A stretch of DNA of 64,000 nucleotides, from positions 2,441,865-2,505,864 of the forward strand of contig JAIUPT010000041.1 of assembly GCA_022315425.1 (NCBI GenBank), written 5' to 3'. Below, one piece after another: positions 48,201 through 59,039 of this stretch. Position numbers and translations under genes: made by a program. Each line of letters begins with the position of its first letter. Within the stretch, counting starts at the first letter, position 1. Under the pieces are notes generated by a model. The model saw nothing but the letters and a program-made list of their open reading frames with translations, was not told where the DNA came from and did no database searches. This DNA comes from Pseudevernia furfuracea (taxonomy: Eukaryota > Ascomycota > Lecanoromycetes > Lecanorales > Parmeliaceae).

Positions 48201-50265
48201 TAACATACTCGATGTAGAGGGTGATGCTTCTGAGCATCATTATACATCACACGACGTCGACGACGACCCTCAAGAAGGCTTCAGCTTGCAACATATATAA
48301 GACGTTCTTGACAATACTTCAAATGTTATCGAAGACCTCGAAGATGTGAGAGAAGCACCGAAAGAAGAATTTCCGAAAGGTGACGATAACCAGATATCTC
48401 AGGACGCCCTGGATGTACACTCAGATCCAAGTATCGACGTAACGTATACTTCGAGACCGAAGCGTGTTCTCGCTCCTTCTCAAAAGGTACTTCTAAATAA
48501 AAAATGAAGCGATATCAAGATGTGGGCCCAGCGGGCAATTGCCCATATCAAGTGTAACGCAACTTTACAGTTAGAACGAATGTACTATAGACTCGCTATC
48601 GTCGACCATGAGGACCCTCAACACCATGACTTTGAGTCGGAATTCGATCTCGCTAACGCTGTTCAGAAGATAGCTGAAATGCGAAGAAACCAAGACATCG
48701 ATGACGTCGATGACTACGAGTCATTAACTTATAAAGAAGCAATGGCCGGTTCATATGCTAAGCAATGAAGTGGGGCTATGAACAAGCAAATGCAGTTCTT
48801 CGCTATCATGAATACCTGGAGACTGGTCAAGAGATCAAAGAACGCTCTCGTTCTCAGCGGCAAGTGGGTCTATAAGATCAAGAAGAGACTTGACGGGACG
48901 ATACTCTACAAAGCACGCTGAGTAGTTCGAGGATTTGAACAAATCTATGGTGTCAACTACGATCAAACATTTGTCTCCGTTGTCAAATCCATGTCGTTCA
49001 AAGTGCTGTTTTTCATCATGACTTACTACGACCTAGACTGTGAACAAATGAACGTTATAATAGTCTTTCTCAACGCGTTGTTGAAGGAACGAATCTACGT
49101 GAAACAGCTCAAGGGGTATAAGAACGATGAACACGACATGATATGTCTCTTGCTTAGGGCCCTGTATGATCTCAAGCAATCCCCTCGTGAGTGATACGCT
49201 ACTCTACGAGACTTTCTGATATCAAAAGGCTTCAAGCACATCGAATCGAATCACTCACTCTTTGTTAATGAGGAAACACGTCTAATTGTCAGCGTGTATG
49301 TGAACGATATTCAAATATATGACCCCCGAGGATCAAAACATATATCGGACCTCAAGGAAGAACTCAGCAAGCGCTTCGCAATGATCGATCTCGGTTCATG
49401 CTCATATTATTTGAGCATGGAAATTCAGAGAAATCGCGCAAAGAGGAGCGTTCGAATCACCCAGAGCACTTATTTGAAGAAAGTTCTCGCCCGTTTTAAC
49501 ATGACAAATTCCGCCCCCGTGTCAACATCAATGATAGTTGATACACAATTGGAAGAGGAATTAGTGAATCAAGCAACCTCGGACGTCGTTCGTGAGTATC
49601 AGTCAATGATGAAATCAATGATGTACGTCATGATACAAACGCGTTTTGATATTTGCTTTGTCATAACTATTCTTTCTCGATACAATCAAAATCCGAATTC
49701 CAAGCACATCGCTGCTGTCAAGCGTGTGCTCCGATACTTGAAAGACACAATCGATCACGGTATTACCTATGGGACCGTCAATGGCCTCGAGGGGTTTATC
49801 GATGCTGACTGGGCGTCGGATTCTGAGACCCGTAGGTCTCTCGGAGCATACGTGTTTCTGCTGTATGAAGGGGCTGTAAGCTGAACGTCGAAACGTCAGC
49901 AGTTCATTGCATTGTCGTCTTGCGAGGTCGAATATATGGCTCAAACGCAAGCAGCCAAGGAAGCAATATGACTGACCCGCCTGTTAAGCGAGTTAGATGT
50001 CGGTCTGGGGCTTTCATCCAAGTCTGTTCTGATCAAGGCAGACAATCAGGGTGTCATAGCATTGACTTCAGACCCTAGATTTCATACACGTATCAAGCAC
50101 ATCGACATACAGTGACATTTTGTTCGAGACCAGGTGGAAACTGGGACAGTGTTATTCGAGTGAGTATCTACGAGAGAAATGGCTGCTGACGGGCTTACAA
50201 AGGCTCTCAGCAAGAACAAATTTGATACATTTGTAGGCCAGTTAGGTCTCAAGAAGAGCGTCTAG
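45283..50265 (+). pseudogene. gag-pol polyprotein of element F, one frame with 31 internal stops
   Basis: A single reading frame of 1661 codons runs from ATG 45283 to TAG 50263-50265 with no frameshift, interrupted by 31 stops (21 TGA, 8 TAA, 2 TAG). Order: gag (45283 to about 46200) with a CFKCY...HWLYDC knuckle; protease about 46840 (MIDSGCIN, the D-S-G-like catalytic block); an NVLHVPDFTCELFSISQ block; integrase (47280-48100) with the LxHRRMRHL zinc segment; linker rich in Asp; RT (48700-49600) with KWVYKIKKR and YVND in place of YVDD; RNase H (49700-50260) with DADWASD and KADNQGVIAL intact. Nine Trp codons remain TGG. Inactive because of the stops and the dead RT motif. Confidence 0.9.
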
Positions 50266-50325
50266 AAGCAGGAGTTCAGTATAGACTCTGTGAGAGATAC
50301 AGGCCCATTATTGCCTGTGTGGGAG

Positions 50326-50520
50326 TGATGGAATTCAGCCAATCATAGGCCGTTCCGCCCGCACTAGCGTGCCTTTTAGCGTGGCGCTAGTGGGCGACTC
50401 TTGTCTATCCTTCTCCTTCTCTTTCTTCTTATCCACTACATGTATTCTACATAGTCATGCAATAGAGTCGTTCTATTAGCCACCCAATACAAGACCTCAT
50501 AGCTGTCATACATTTCAACA
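50326..50520 (+). repeat. 3' LTR of element F
   Basis: 195 bp, six transitions relative to 44948-45142, four of them CC-to-TC. Confidence 0.95.
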
Positions 50521-50525
50521 CTTCG

Positions 50526-51470
50526 TCTTAGAATAACTTATCTTTCTCTAACGACTTAGTTCACGATACTATATTCTTTACTATCTTATCAAGTTCTCTA
50601 TAAAGCAAATTAATATAGTCATCGATCTGCTTCGAATTTGTTAAAGAGTCTAATAAGAATGTCGCGTCTAGTGCTTGAGCTTCTCTCGCTATCTCTTCTG
50701 ATTTTGTTATCTTTTAAGCACAACGTCGCTATTTCGAGACGCTCTCCGTTATCAAATCGAGCTCCGTGAGTATTAAGAGATAATTCGAGTCATGTTATAG
50801 ATTCGATTTTACTTGACAACGAACTATTGTCTTCGTTACCCCTGAAGTAATGAAGACTAGATCGATCACACTCTTTTATTCTCGAGATCTTCACGTTACT
50901 ATTCTCTTTAATAGAACTAGATTTATTCTTCTCTCTATAATTACTACAATCAGATCGTTCGTCTCTTTATAATACGAGAATCTATCAGAATTATTTTAGC
51001 TAGAATAATGTAGATTGAAGTCCCCGAGCAAGAGATACTTCTTAGACTTCTATAGAAGCTCTAAAATCTATAATAGACTAGAGAGATTCTCTGTCGAGAA
51101 TAGCGATGGGCTCGAATTATAAATATTGTGAATTAAGAGTCTCTCGATTCGATTCGCTTCCTCTCTCTATCTGAGTCGAATTCTCAGCGTACTTATATTC
51201 TTTGTTACGAACTTCACATTTTAGTTCTTCGAGTTTAGTCTCTTATTGATATAAAAGCACACTCTCGTATTCTTTCTCGAGCGATATGTTAGATGAAACT
51301 AGCTAGTCTCTGAGTTATACGAGAATTCTATGTGCGAGTTGAAGCTTGATTCTTGAATCGCAAGTACGTTAGTATCTTGAATCCCTGCGTCTGTTAGCAA
51401 GACAGTTATTGTTCTTAGTTTATTTCTTATATTGTACTATAAGATTCTCAGCGTCGCGATATTCTTTATA
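50526..51470 (-). pseudogene. LINE ORF2, AP-endonuclease domain
   Basis: Recognisable motifs on the minus strand: YNIRNKLRTITVLLTDAGIQDTNVLAIQE (compare the endonuclease N-terminal block ending QEP), LLGDFNLH (catalytic block LLGDFN), and an HDSNYLLI segment near the SDH block. Stops interrupt it. Copia F is inserted just downstream, separating it from the RT domain. Confidence 0.7.
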
Positions 51471-51509
51471 AATCATCGTTGTCTGACATCTCTATATCTT
51501 CTTGATCTG

Positions 51510-53223
51510 TAATTACTTCTACTTGCTATACTGACTGTATAGCGCTTATCATCTCTTTCAACGTTGAGTTATACGTTATCTCTCTAGGGGCGGAGATCTC
51601 GCTAATAGAGCTCCTCTATTAAGAGAGAGATTACGTGATCTTCTCGAGAACACTCGATGCTGCGATTGTCTGCTATTCTAGCGCTTCAGCGATAGTAAAG
51701 AATTAAAAGCGTGTCGTTGATCTCTCTACTCCCTGCTTGTTTCTCTATATATTCTAACTTCTTCTTTAAGTCTTTGACGTCTTTCTTAACTCGATTATCT
51801 CTGAGACTGTCTTTCTCTTCTTCTTTGAGTCTATTAGTATAAATTCGTCATCCCTTTTTAGAGATATCGAAGGTGATCTCTTTCTTAGCGACTCATATAG
51901 TAGAGACTTAGTCGCTATTCTCTGACGCGTTCTCTGAGCTTCTCTAACTCTTACTGAGCAGGTCTTCTCGTACGCTGCGTGACCTATGCCCTCGCAGTCA
52001 GCGCAGGCCTTTGACGTTCTCGACGCCTTCTTCTGATGACTGCGTGTGTCATGATCTTGACTGCATTCTGCGCAGCGCGTAGAGTTTAAACACTCTTTAG
52101 TTATATGTCTCTATTTCTAATAGTTATAACACTGCATAGCTGTTGTTATCTAATCAAATCTTTTCACTCTCTTCATCTCACTTGTCTCGATTAGATGCTT
52201 TCTAATAAGGTCGTTAGTCATCTCCGTCGTCGCGACGTGTAGCATTAGAGAGGAGTATAGCTTTCTCTCTCTCTCTTCTGTCGCGTTAACGTCGTGACAT
52301 TATCGTATCTTGACTACCTCGAGTTCTGAGTGCAGGCTTCGATTCTCTATCTCTATTCTTTTCTTGATAACAGCCTAATTGTCTGTATCGAATTTCGAAA
52401 CCCTCATTTCGTGAATTATTACTGGGAAGAACTTTCTCACTATTACTGTCGAGTCATATATCTCTGATATTCATCTCGTGTCTTTCTCGAGGGTCTCTCT
52501 GATCTCTTACGTAGTCGTCTGCAGTAATAGATCTTCGCTTCGAAGCCTGTTCACTGTAACGATCTGCTCTAACGGGGTATGCTTCTATTTATTCTTGAAG
52601 GCGACGAGAATTCTCTCGCTCTTCATCTTCTTCATTGTCACTCTTTTCTTCTTTCTGTGTATGACTATCAAGATCTAACGCTTCTTTCTCGTGTTCTCGA
52701 TCTCGAACGATATTAGACGTGAGGCTGGCCTCGTTACTTCGTTTGCTGCTGATCCGAACGAGTTTCTCTATGCTCAGCTTTCTATTGGGAATCTATTTCG
52801 CGTGGAAGTACTTTCTCAGCTATCGCAGTCCCCTCGTGAGCCCTGTTTCTTACTCTTTCTCTGGCGTTCTCCGTCAGCTTCCTATATGTATGCTTTGGCC
52901 TGACCTATGCTCCCCTGAAGCACCTTTCAAGTTGACGCGTTTAGATCCTCGTACGACGTGTTTTTTATGACCTCTAGGGCCGCAATAGTCGCAGTTATCT
53001 GTTTCTTCGCGTTTTTCACGTGTAGACTTACTCTCCGTTCGTTGCTATTTGTTAATGACGACGGCATTCTTCCCGTCGCGTCCCCGTGTCCCCCTCCTTC
53101 TCCGCCCCCGCGCCGACGACGCTCCCCTCTCTTATCGGCAGCATAGCCTGCTGCTATTGTCCCAGTTGTCTCCTCCTTGCGTTTCTCAAACGCTTCGCTA
53201 CCTGTCATTTTTCGACTCATCAT
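51510..53223 (-). pseudogene. LINE ORF1 (gag-like) remnant
   Basis: Starts MMSRKMTGSEAFEKRKEE at 53223 and is open for 98 codons before the first stop (a TGA at a probable Trp, 52927). Further downstream in the minus strand is a double zinc knuckle: CAECSQDHDTRSHQ and CADCEGIGHAAYEKTC (about 52100-51950), as in fungal LINE ORF1 proteins. An acidic/lysine-rich segment lies between. RNA-binding role inferred from the knuckles. Confidence 0.7.
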
Positions 53224-53283
53224 AACTCACGAAGTTAAAAGTCGTTAAAATAATATAAGTAATTCAAATATAAAGATAGCTTT

Positions 53284-54277
53284 AATATAATAAAAACTTA
53301 TAATAATAAATAAAGTACATAAAAAGTAACGAAATTATTGCTGATAAGAAGAAAGAAGTAATAAAATAAAATAAAATATTTTATTTTTATATGAGCTCAA
53401 GTGAATTTATTTAAGTCTTGATAATAAACGTAAATAATCGTAAAATATAAACTCTATATTAATCTGTTTATCTATCTATCTATATCATATATTTAATTAA
53501 TAACAATAATATCTAATGAAATCAATCATAAGATCAAGACTCATATTGTTACGACTATGTATTTCTTTATCTTTCTTTCGTGAAAGTCTTTCGCAGAAGA
53601 CTTCTGTCAGAAGAGACTAAAGAAGTCAAGTCAAGTTAATATTAACGTCTTCAAGATATTTTTACTTAAGTAGCCATCTCATAAATAAAATAAAACAATC
53701 TTTTATTATTTCAAGTTCTTCATAGATGTATCACATCAATTAATAACAACATTATCATAGCTTGTTAAGAGTGTCGTCTTCGTTTGATAGACTCTTCAAG
53801 CTATTATTAAATTAATTCATTAATTATTAATTACTTCGTTGTTTCGTTATCGTGACTATCTCTATCTTTATCTTTATATCACAGCTTAACAATAATCTCA
53901 TCAAAATAGCTTTTCAGCTTTACGTCTTTATTAACGTCACTAAAAAAGCTCATTTATACGAGATATCTCACGAGACTAACCTTGTTATTAACTATATTTA
54001 TTAACATTATTCTCGTTCTAAGCTGTTAATCCCTACTATAACATAACAATCTAAGCGTTTAACGTCTAAGTCTTTCGCTTTTTCAGTCAATTAAGTTATC
54101 GATATTACAGTCTTTCGTCCTTTCTTTAAGATATTCGTCGATCGAACTTACGAGTATTATAGATTATCTCAACTAATTGACTACTATCGATAACACGATT
54201 CGTCGTCGACTAAGATTAGTTCGATAATAAGATCTTCTATAAAAGACTTCTTTGTTTATTTTGATTCACGTGATCCC
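53284..54277. other. AT-rich stretch, no gene seen
   Basis: Right flank of the LINE. Short low-complexity AT tracts, no domain. Confidence 0.4.
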
Positions 54278-56061
54278 TTGATCGTCAGAACTAGTTCAAC
54301 GAGTGTCTTTTTAAATCGATTTAATACTATTATCATTGAGACGACTACTGAAGCCTTTCATAGAAGAATTACGTCTATCTCTACGTCTATAAAAGAAGTC
54401 TCTAAAGACTCTATAATAATAGATATCGCCGCTTTCACGAGGACTCAGACAGATCAAATAACCTTTATTATAATTAATACTATACGTATAACTGATATAA
54501 ATTAACAGTCAAATGTAGTCCCTCAAAATAAAGAAAGACGATCATCACAGTTTATATTTCGAGCTCGAGACGTAAACTACTTTAATCTCAATTCAAATAT
54601 ATCTATTATAAAAGTCAAGAACAATTATAATATCTATTATGATATCTTTAACTTTACGAATCGCTTAAGAGTCAAATATGATATTATAAATGTGATCTTG
54701 CTCAGATAGAATCTAAATACTTATCTATTAATAAAATTCTTATACACAGCAAGAATATAAATCTAGCTTTAACAAAAACTAAACAAGTTCTATTAACGTA
54801 CGAGCATATAAACGTCGAACTTCGTCGTGACCTATCTAAGCCATCGAAAACATTAATTATATCAAGTCTCATCAACGAACTGCGTCTTCAGAAAGATATC
54901 TAATATGACATTTACAGCAAACATGACTCGAAGCCTTTCACAAATAAGAAGCAAGATTAATATGACAATTCTTAATATAATAATTCTCGTCCTTTTTACC
55001 CTTCGAATCTATATCGTTCGTACGACAATAAGTATAAAAGTTATAATAGACCGTTAATGTCTTATAATAACTTCAACTCTTATGAAAGCAGATCTTATAT
55101 ATCGTACAATAATTCTTAAAACAACATAAATAACAATCAATAACAGTCACAGACTATATAGATTCAATAACATCAGCTTTCTAAAAGACGTTAACAACTT
55201 CAAATTATTAATGAAAACGCAAGTCAGTTATCTAAGACTTTATTACAGCAGAATCAGTCTCGAGAATCAAATATCGAAGACTTTCGCGAAGACTACAATC
55301 GTAACCTCTTTCGACTCGTTAAATCCTACGAAATAAGAGTCTATCATATTAACGAGAAGAATCAATCGCCTTAAAACGATCAAGATTAATATTAACAGTA
55401 CGAGAACGTCTTTTATCAAAACGAGTACGTCTCAAAGTAGTAAATTATTAAATCATAAGATACTTCAGACGAGTCTGAGAAAGACTACAAAGGTGCTAAT
55501 AATGAGTTCGTTGAGATTCATTTCTATCTGAATTCAATCAAGGTGAACTTCGTGATATATCGAATCTATCAAAGATCTTTCAGCTCAAACAATCGTCTTT
55601 ATAAGCATCTCAAACGATATCTATCGAAGACTTCTCTCACCTAATTAGCATCGAACGAGTCATTAAAGCTTTTCGTAATATACACTATTATCTGCTTATT
55701 ATTAGATAAGGCTCGAAAGTCTTTCTCAGAGAAGGAGGAGATATTAAATACGACTAATACACTTATACGATTCAAGGCGTAAAAAGCCAATGTCGTTATA
55801 AAATATGACTTTCGTGAATATCGATTCGCTACTATCAGAATATGTTTCATCTAATAAGACGAGACTTACGAAATCTATATTAACATCGACTGTATTATGA
55901 GTCTCATCGATCGTCAGTTCTTAAAGAGATTAATGAAACTTGACTTGATTATTAACATCAAGAAGATATCTATTTTTATAAATATACGAGAATTAAACAT
56001 TAAGCAACATAATGCTAGCGAATATATATAGCTCTTTACATATTTGTCTAAAAGCAGAGAC
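54278..56061 (+). pseudogene. Gypsy-type gag and retropepsin remnant, cut off by copy D
   Basis: The plus strand reads a long low-complexity gag-like region (Asn, Tyr, Ser, Gln rich), then a C2H2-like motif in mutated form (YRIYQRSFSSNNRLYKHLKR, about 55560-55620), then an aspartic-protease segment (FREYRFATIRICF, about 55810, and IYINIDCIMSLIDRQFLKRL, about 55870-55930, followed by NIRELNIKQHNASEYI). This order is characteristic of a fungal Gypsy family whose protease block reads DTG-C-x-x-x-L-(I/V)-D-R. The catalytic DTG is altered to NID. The remnant ends exactly where the Copia LTR starts at 56062. Confidence 0.6.
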
Positions 56062-57583
56062 TGTCAAGAATAGGTGGTAGGACACTTAGTTGTTAACTAT
56101 AGAATGCTACGAGAGTAAAGAGCGACTATGAGGATGCGCCTTAGCGCATCACGTGACCCGAATTTTGACACTCCCCTTCGCTCGCATACTCAAAAATGCG
56201 AAAATACGATTTTCGCACTTCGCGACGCAAAAAACCCCAATCGGGTTAGCGCGAAGTCCGGTTCACAAAAGTGAAGAAACCAAGTTCTGAAAACGACTAT
56301 GTCAAATTCGAATCAAGTTCTGAAAACGACTATGTCAAATTCGAAGACATATAAAAATCCGTTCTGGTTCTTTATACAAAACTTCCATTTTCCGAAAAAA
56401 GGCGGTTTTTTGAAAGTTTTCTTTGAAATAGACCTGGTGCACACCAAATTTCTATCAAAACGAGGTCGGTGAATACATGAGGGGGTGAAACAAGAAGCAG
56501 TGAAAGAAAACCTCATGACTGACTACAGCAGCGATCGGGCGTGTGATAGCGACGAAATTCAGCGCTGAGGCGCCGAACGAGACCTGAACGAGGCCCGAGG
56601 GTATGGCATCCATTCAGAGGCCATGGTGATAAATCGAATAAGGGCGACACGCCAGCGGCAGTTGCGGCAGTTCAAGAATGAATATATGAGACTCGAAAGA
56701 GGCTGAGGGTTTGATAGACGTCTCCTCTGAAGTCGACAACTTCGAATTGAAGTAAGAAGACGCTGAAATAAGACGTCGAAAAGATGCTGAGAATTTGAGA
56801 CAAGAGACATCGAAAGAATACTAAAGATTTGACGTTCATAGGCAAGGTGAATAGCGTTACTTCTCTGAAATTAACGACTTTAGATTAGAAGCAAGAGCGC
56901 TGAGGGTTAGTCTTTGACGCTGAGAGAATGTTCTGAGACTAATTTCATCTCAAGGGCATCGCGAAAGACAACGAATTTGTCGAGGCAGAGGGCTTTGATG
57001 AGATCGTCGATTATTTATTTATTCGTGAATACGAATTGCATGTTCACGATGTCGTTATTAACTTTTTCACGCACGAAATAATAAGCGATGTTAATGTGCT
57101 TGATGCGAGCATAAAACTAAGCGTTCTTGACGAGGGCAATTGCGCTCTGATTGTCGTCGAAGATTATGATGATCTTCGAGTCAGAGTCTCGAGGTCGCAG
57201 AAGTTGATTAAGAAGAGTTTTTAATCAAATAACTTCTTTGATAATCAACGTTTGATCGATATACTCGACTTCGCAAATGAATAACGCGACGATGACTTGA
57301 CGCTTTGATGATCAGCTGATGACGTCGCTATCGACGTTGAATAGGTAGTCGAAGATAGATCTTCGAGTCGAGTCGTTAGCTCAATCGAAATCGATATACT
57401 CGATGAGGGCTTGAAGAGATTCTTTGTACACGAGTTCGTAGTGCATCGTGTCTCTAAGATATCGAAAGATTCGAATCACTGCATTTTAGTGTGTCTGAGT
57501 CGAATTGACTGAATAGCGGCTGACAAGAGAGATAGCATAGGCGATATCAGAACGAGTTTTTAACATGACATATATAAGAAATC
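56062..57583 (-). mobile_element. Copia copy D, 3' part only
   Basis: A 109-bp LTR (56062-56170) lacking one 13-bp CATGTCACGTGAC unit, then polypurine tract (56171-56183), 3' untranslated region with a 310-bp insertion, RNase H and the end of RT, running backwards until the 5' LTR of copy C at 57584. Same family as A-C. No 5' half in the window. Confidence 0.85.
56513..56822. other. 310-bp GC-richer insertion in the 3' region of copy D
   Basis: Absent from B and C, which run continuously from GAAAGAAAACC into the GATCTGACGTC- or GATCTG-like region. Flanked by GAAAGAAAACC and the related GAAAGAATACT. It is more GC-rich than its surroundings. On the minus strand it contains a short frame beginning MASEWMPYPRASF. 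Could be captured host sequence or part of a longer family variant. Confidence 0.5.
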
Positions 57584-57706
57584 TGTCAAAATTCGGGTCA
57601 CGTGACATGGTCACGTGATGCGCTAAGGCGCATCCTCATAGTCGCTCTTTACTCTCGTAGCATTTTATAGTTTTACAACTAAGTGTCCTATCACCTATTC
57701 TTGACA
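57584..57706 (+). repeat. 5' LTR of copy C
   Basis: 123 bp with the two TCACGTGA palindromes and GATGCGC hairpin; shares the TTTTACAACT variant with its 3' partner. Confidence 0.9.
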
Positions 57707-57721
57707 GGTTATGAGCCCGGG
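57707..57721 (+). other. primer binding site of copy C
   Basis: GGTTATGAGCCCGGG directly after the LTR, same anticodon-arm complement as in A and B. Confidence 0.75.
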
Positions 57722-58343
57722 CTTGCCCGGCGACTGTTTCACTTATACCCTATGCCTATCAGAGCCACAGTGACCTCTAAGCATCACGAGTTCATCGCAA
57801 TGGACGCCGCGACAGCTATGAGACTCTGTTTTTCAATCTTCTTGAGGTGGGCATTGCCCTCTACAAAATGATCGTCTTTGGAATTCGAGGGGCTGGGAGT
57901 CCTATCGCAAATCGACCCTCGGCATATCGAATCTAATCGAACGTCGAACGTCGAACTCGTTATACGACCGTGCGATCGAATTCCATTAAGACTTCTGAAA
58001 CATTGTCAGCTTTCCTGCGTGGGACACGCTAAACACGCCCAACGAGGACATTCCCCTCGCGGTGTACACCGCTTCAGCGTTGATAAAGCGTTTACGTGAA
58101 TCGAATCAATTGTGACGACTCAAGAGGCTGGACTTCAGCATCAAATCGTCTGATCACACTTCAGAGTTGACCAGTCATCGACAAATCTTTACTCAGAGCG
58201 CGTATACGCCTGTTGAGGGTCAAAACAACAAGGATTTCTTGTTGAGATAGGCCTTTCGACCCCACAAGTCCTCTGAAGAAGAGGGCTGAGGCCCAGCCAC
58301 CGAATTCTTTTCATCGTCATTCGACTTTATTCTGTCGCCGAAT

Positions 58344-58880
58344 ATGGCTTCATTTCACGACGGCAGCCATCGAAGCGACTATTCTGGATTCGAGTCTCTG
58401 CCGAAGACTCAGCATAAGAAGAACGTCATTCCCCTTCGAAGGTCTGCACGCCTTCAGCAATTGTCTTCGATACAGTCTCAGCGGAAACCAGATCAATTCA
58501 AATCTTTCTTGCCTCTAAGTACCTTTCATCTCAACAACATCGCTCGTATCTATCGAAGATTCAAGCACAAGCACTTCTCATTTCTCGTGCAAGAACTCGA
58601 AGATCAGCAGCAAAAGTTGTCAGATATCGATAAGACTCTCGAGAACTCTGACGGAGATCAGAGCACCTATTTCACTCTCACTGCTTTCGCGAACGTTAGC
58701 AGTGTCGACTTTCAATTCGAAGTCAACGAAGACACCCTCAGTGTCTTAAGTGACACTGAGTTATTCGATCTTCGTGTCAAAAGTTCTCTAAATCTCACTT
58801 CTTCGACTTCGGCTTCTTCGACTTCAAGGTCTTCGTTCTCTATCGTCTTAGTTATCTCTCAAACTAAGTCTTTCGTTTAA
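58344..58880 (+). CDS. extra upstream open frame of the Copia A-D family (178 aa)
   Basis: Intact 178-codon frame located between leader and gag in copy C, with recognisable but broken homologues at 23018-22490 (copy B, minus) and 13516-14060 (copy A). The sequence is basic in the first 90 residues (RRSARLQQLSSIQSQRK, IYRRFKHKHFSFLVQELEDQQQK), then acidic, then Ser/Thr-rich (LTSSTSASSTSRSSFS). I recognise no domain. It could be a separate gag-like N-terminal protein read from its own ATG, or the first part of gag separated by decay. Its survival without a stop in C, where gag and pol have several, is notable. It is in a mobile element, not a host gene. Confidence 0.5.
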   Translation: MASFHDGSHRSDYSGFESLPKTQHKKNVIPLRRSARLQQLSSIQSQRKPDQFKSFLPLSTFHLNNIARIYRRFKHKHFSFLVQELEDQQQKLSDIDKTLENSDGDQSTYFTLTAFANVSSVDFQFEVNEDTLSVLSDTELFDLRVKSSLNLTSSTSASSTSRSSFSIVLVISQTKSFV

Positions 58881-59039
58881 ACATTATCGTCGTCACTATT
58901 CATATCGTACGTGTCGCCCTTAGAAACCTCCTCAGTAACCTTCAGCATCTATGGTCGACGAAGAATCAAGCGCATAAGGCGTCGCAAGAAACATGTCAAC
59001 TCTAGTAGTTTCAGCGGCTGACCCTCTCGAAGGGGAAAG

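Larger units (their letters stand above)
44948..50520 (+). mobile_element. Copia element F, complete, nested in the LINE
   Basis: 5573 bp with a perfect 5-bp target duplication CTTCG (44943-44947 and 50521-50525). The 195-bp LTRs differ at 6 positions, all C/T or G/A. Primer site at 45143, polypurine tract GTGTGGGAG at 50317-50325. It is the least decayed Copia in the window apart from the 3' part of copy C. Its insertion post-dates the LINE. Confidence 0.95.
42320..53269 (-). mobile_element. LINE (Tad1-like), full length, split by Copia element F
   Basis: Flanked by the 14-bp target duplication ATAAAGATAGCTTT (42306-42319 and 53270-53283). Without Copia F and its 5-bp duplication it is about 5.37 kb. 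Minus-strand order: ORF1 with CCHC knuckles, ORF2 with AP endonuclease, then RT, and an (AAATC)n tail at the left end. The 5' end is intact next to the target duplication, so it is not 5' truncated. It carries many RIP-type stops. Confidence 0.85.

Noticed and set aside
45283..50265. UGA read as tryptophan in the Copia elements
   Set aside because: Kept only as an alternative. LTR comparisons show GG-to-GA outside coding sequence, ten other stops remain in F, and a nearby host gene appears to end at TGA.
56559..56810. 83-codon minus frame in copy D
   Set aside because: It begins within the unexplained insertion without an upstream ATG in context, and no homologue is recognised; not called a gene.
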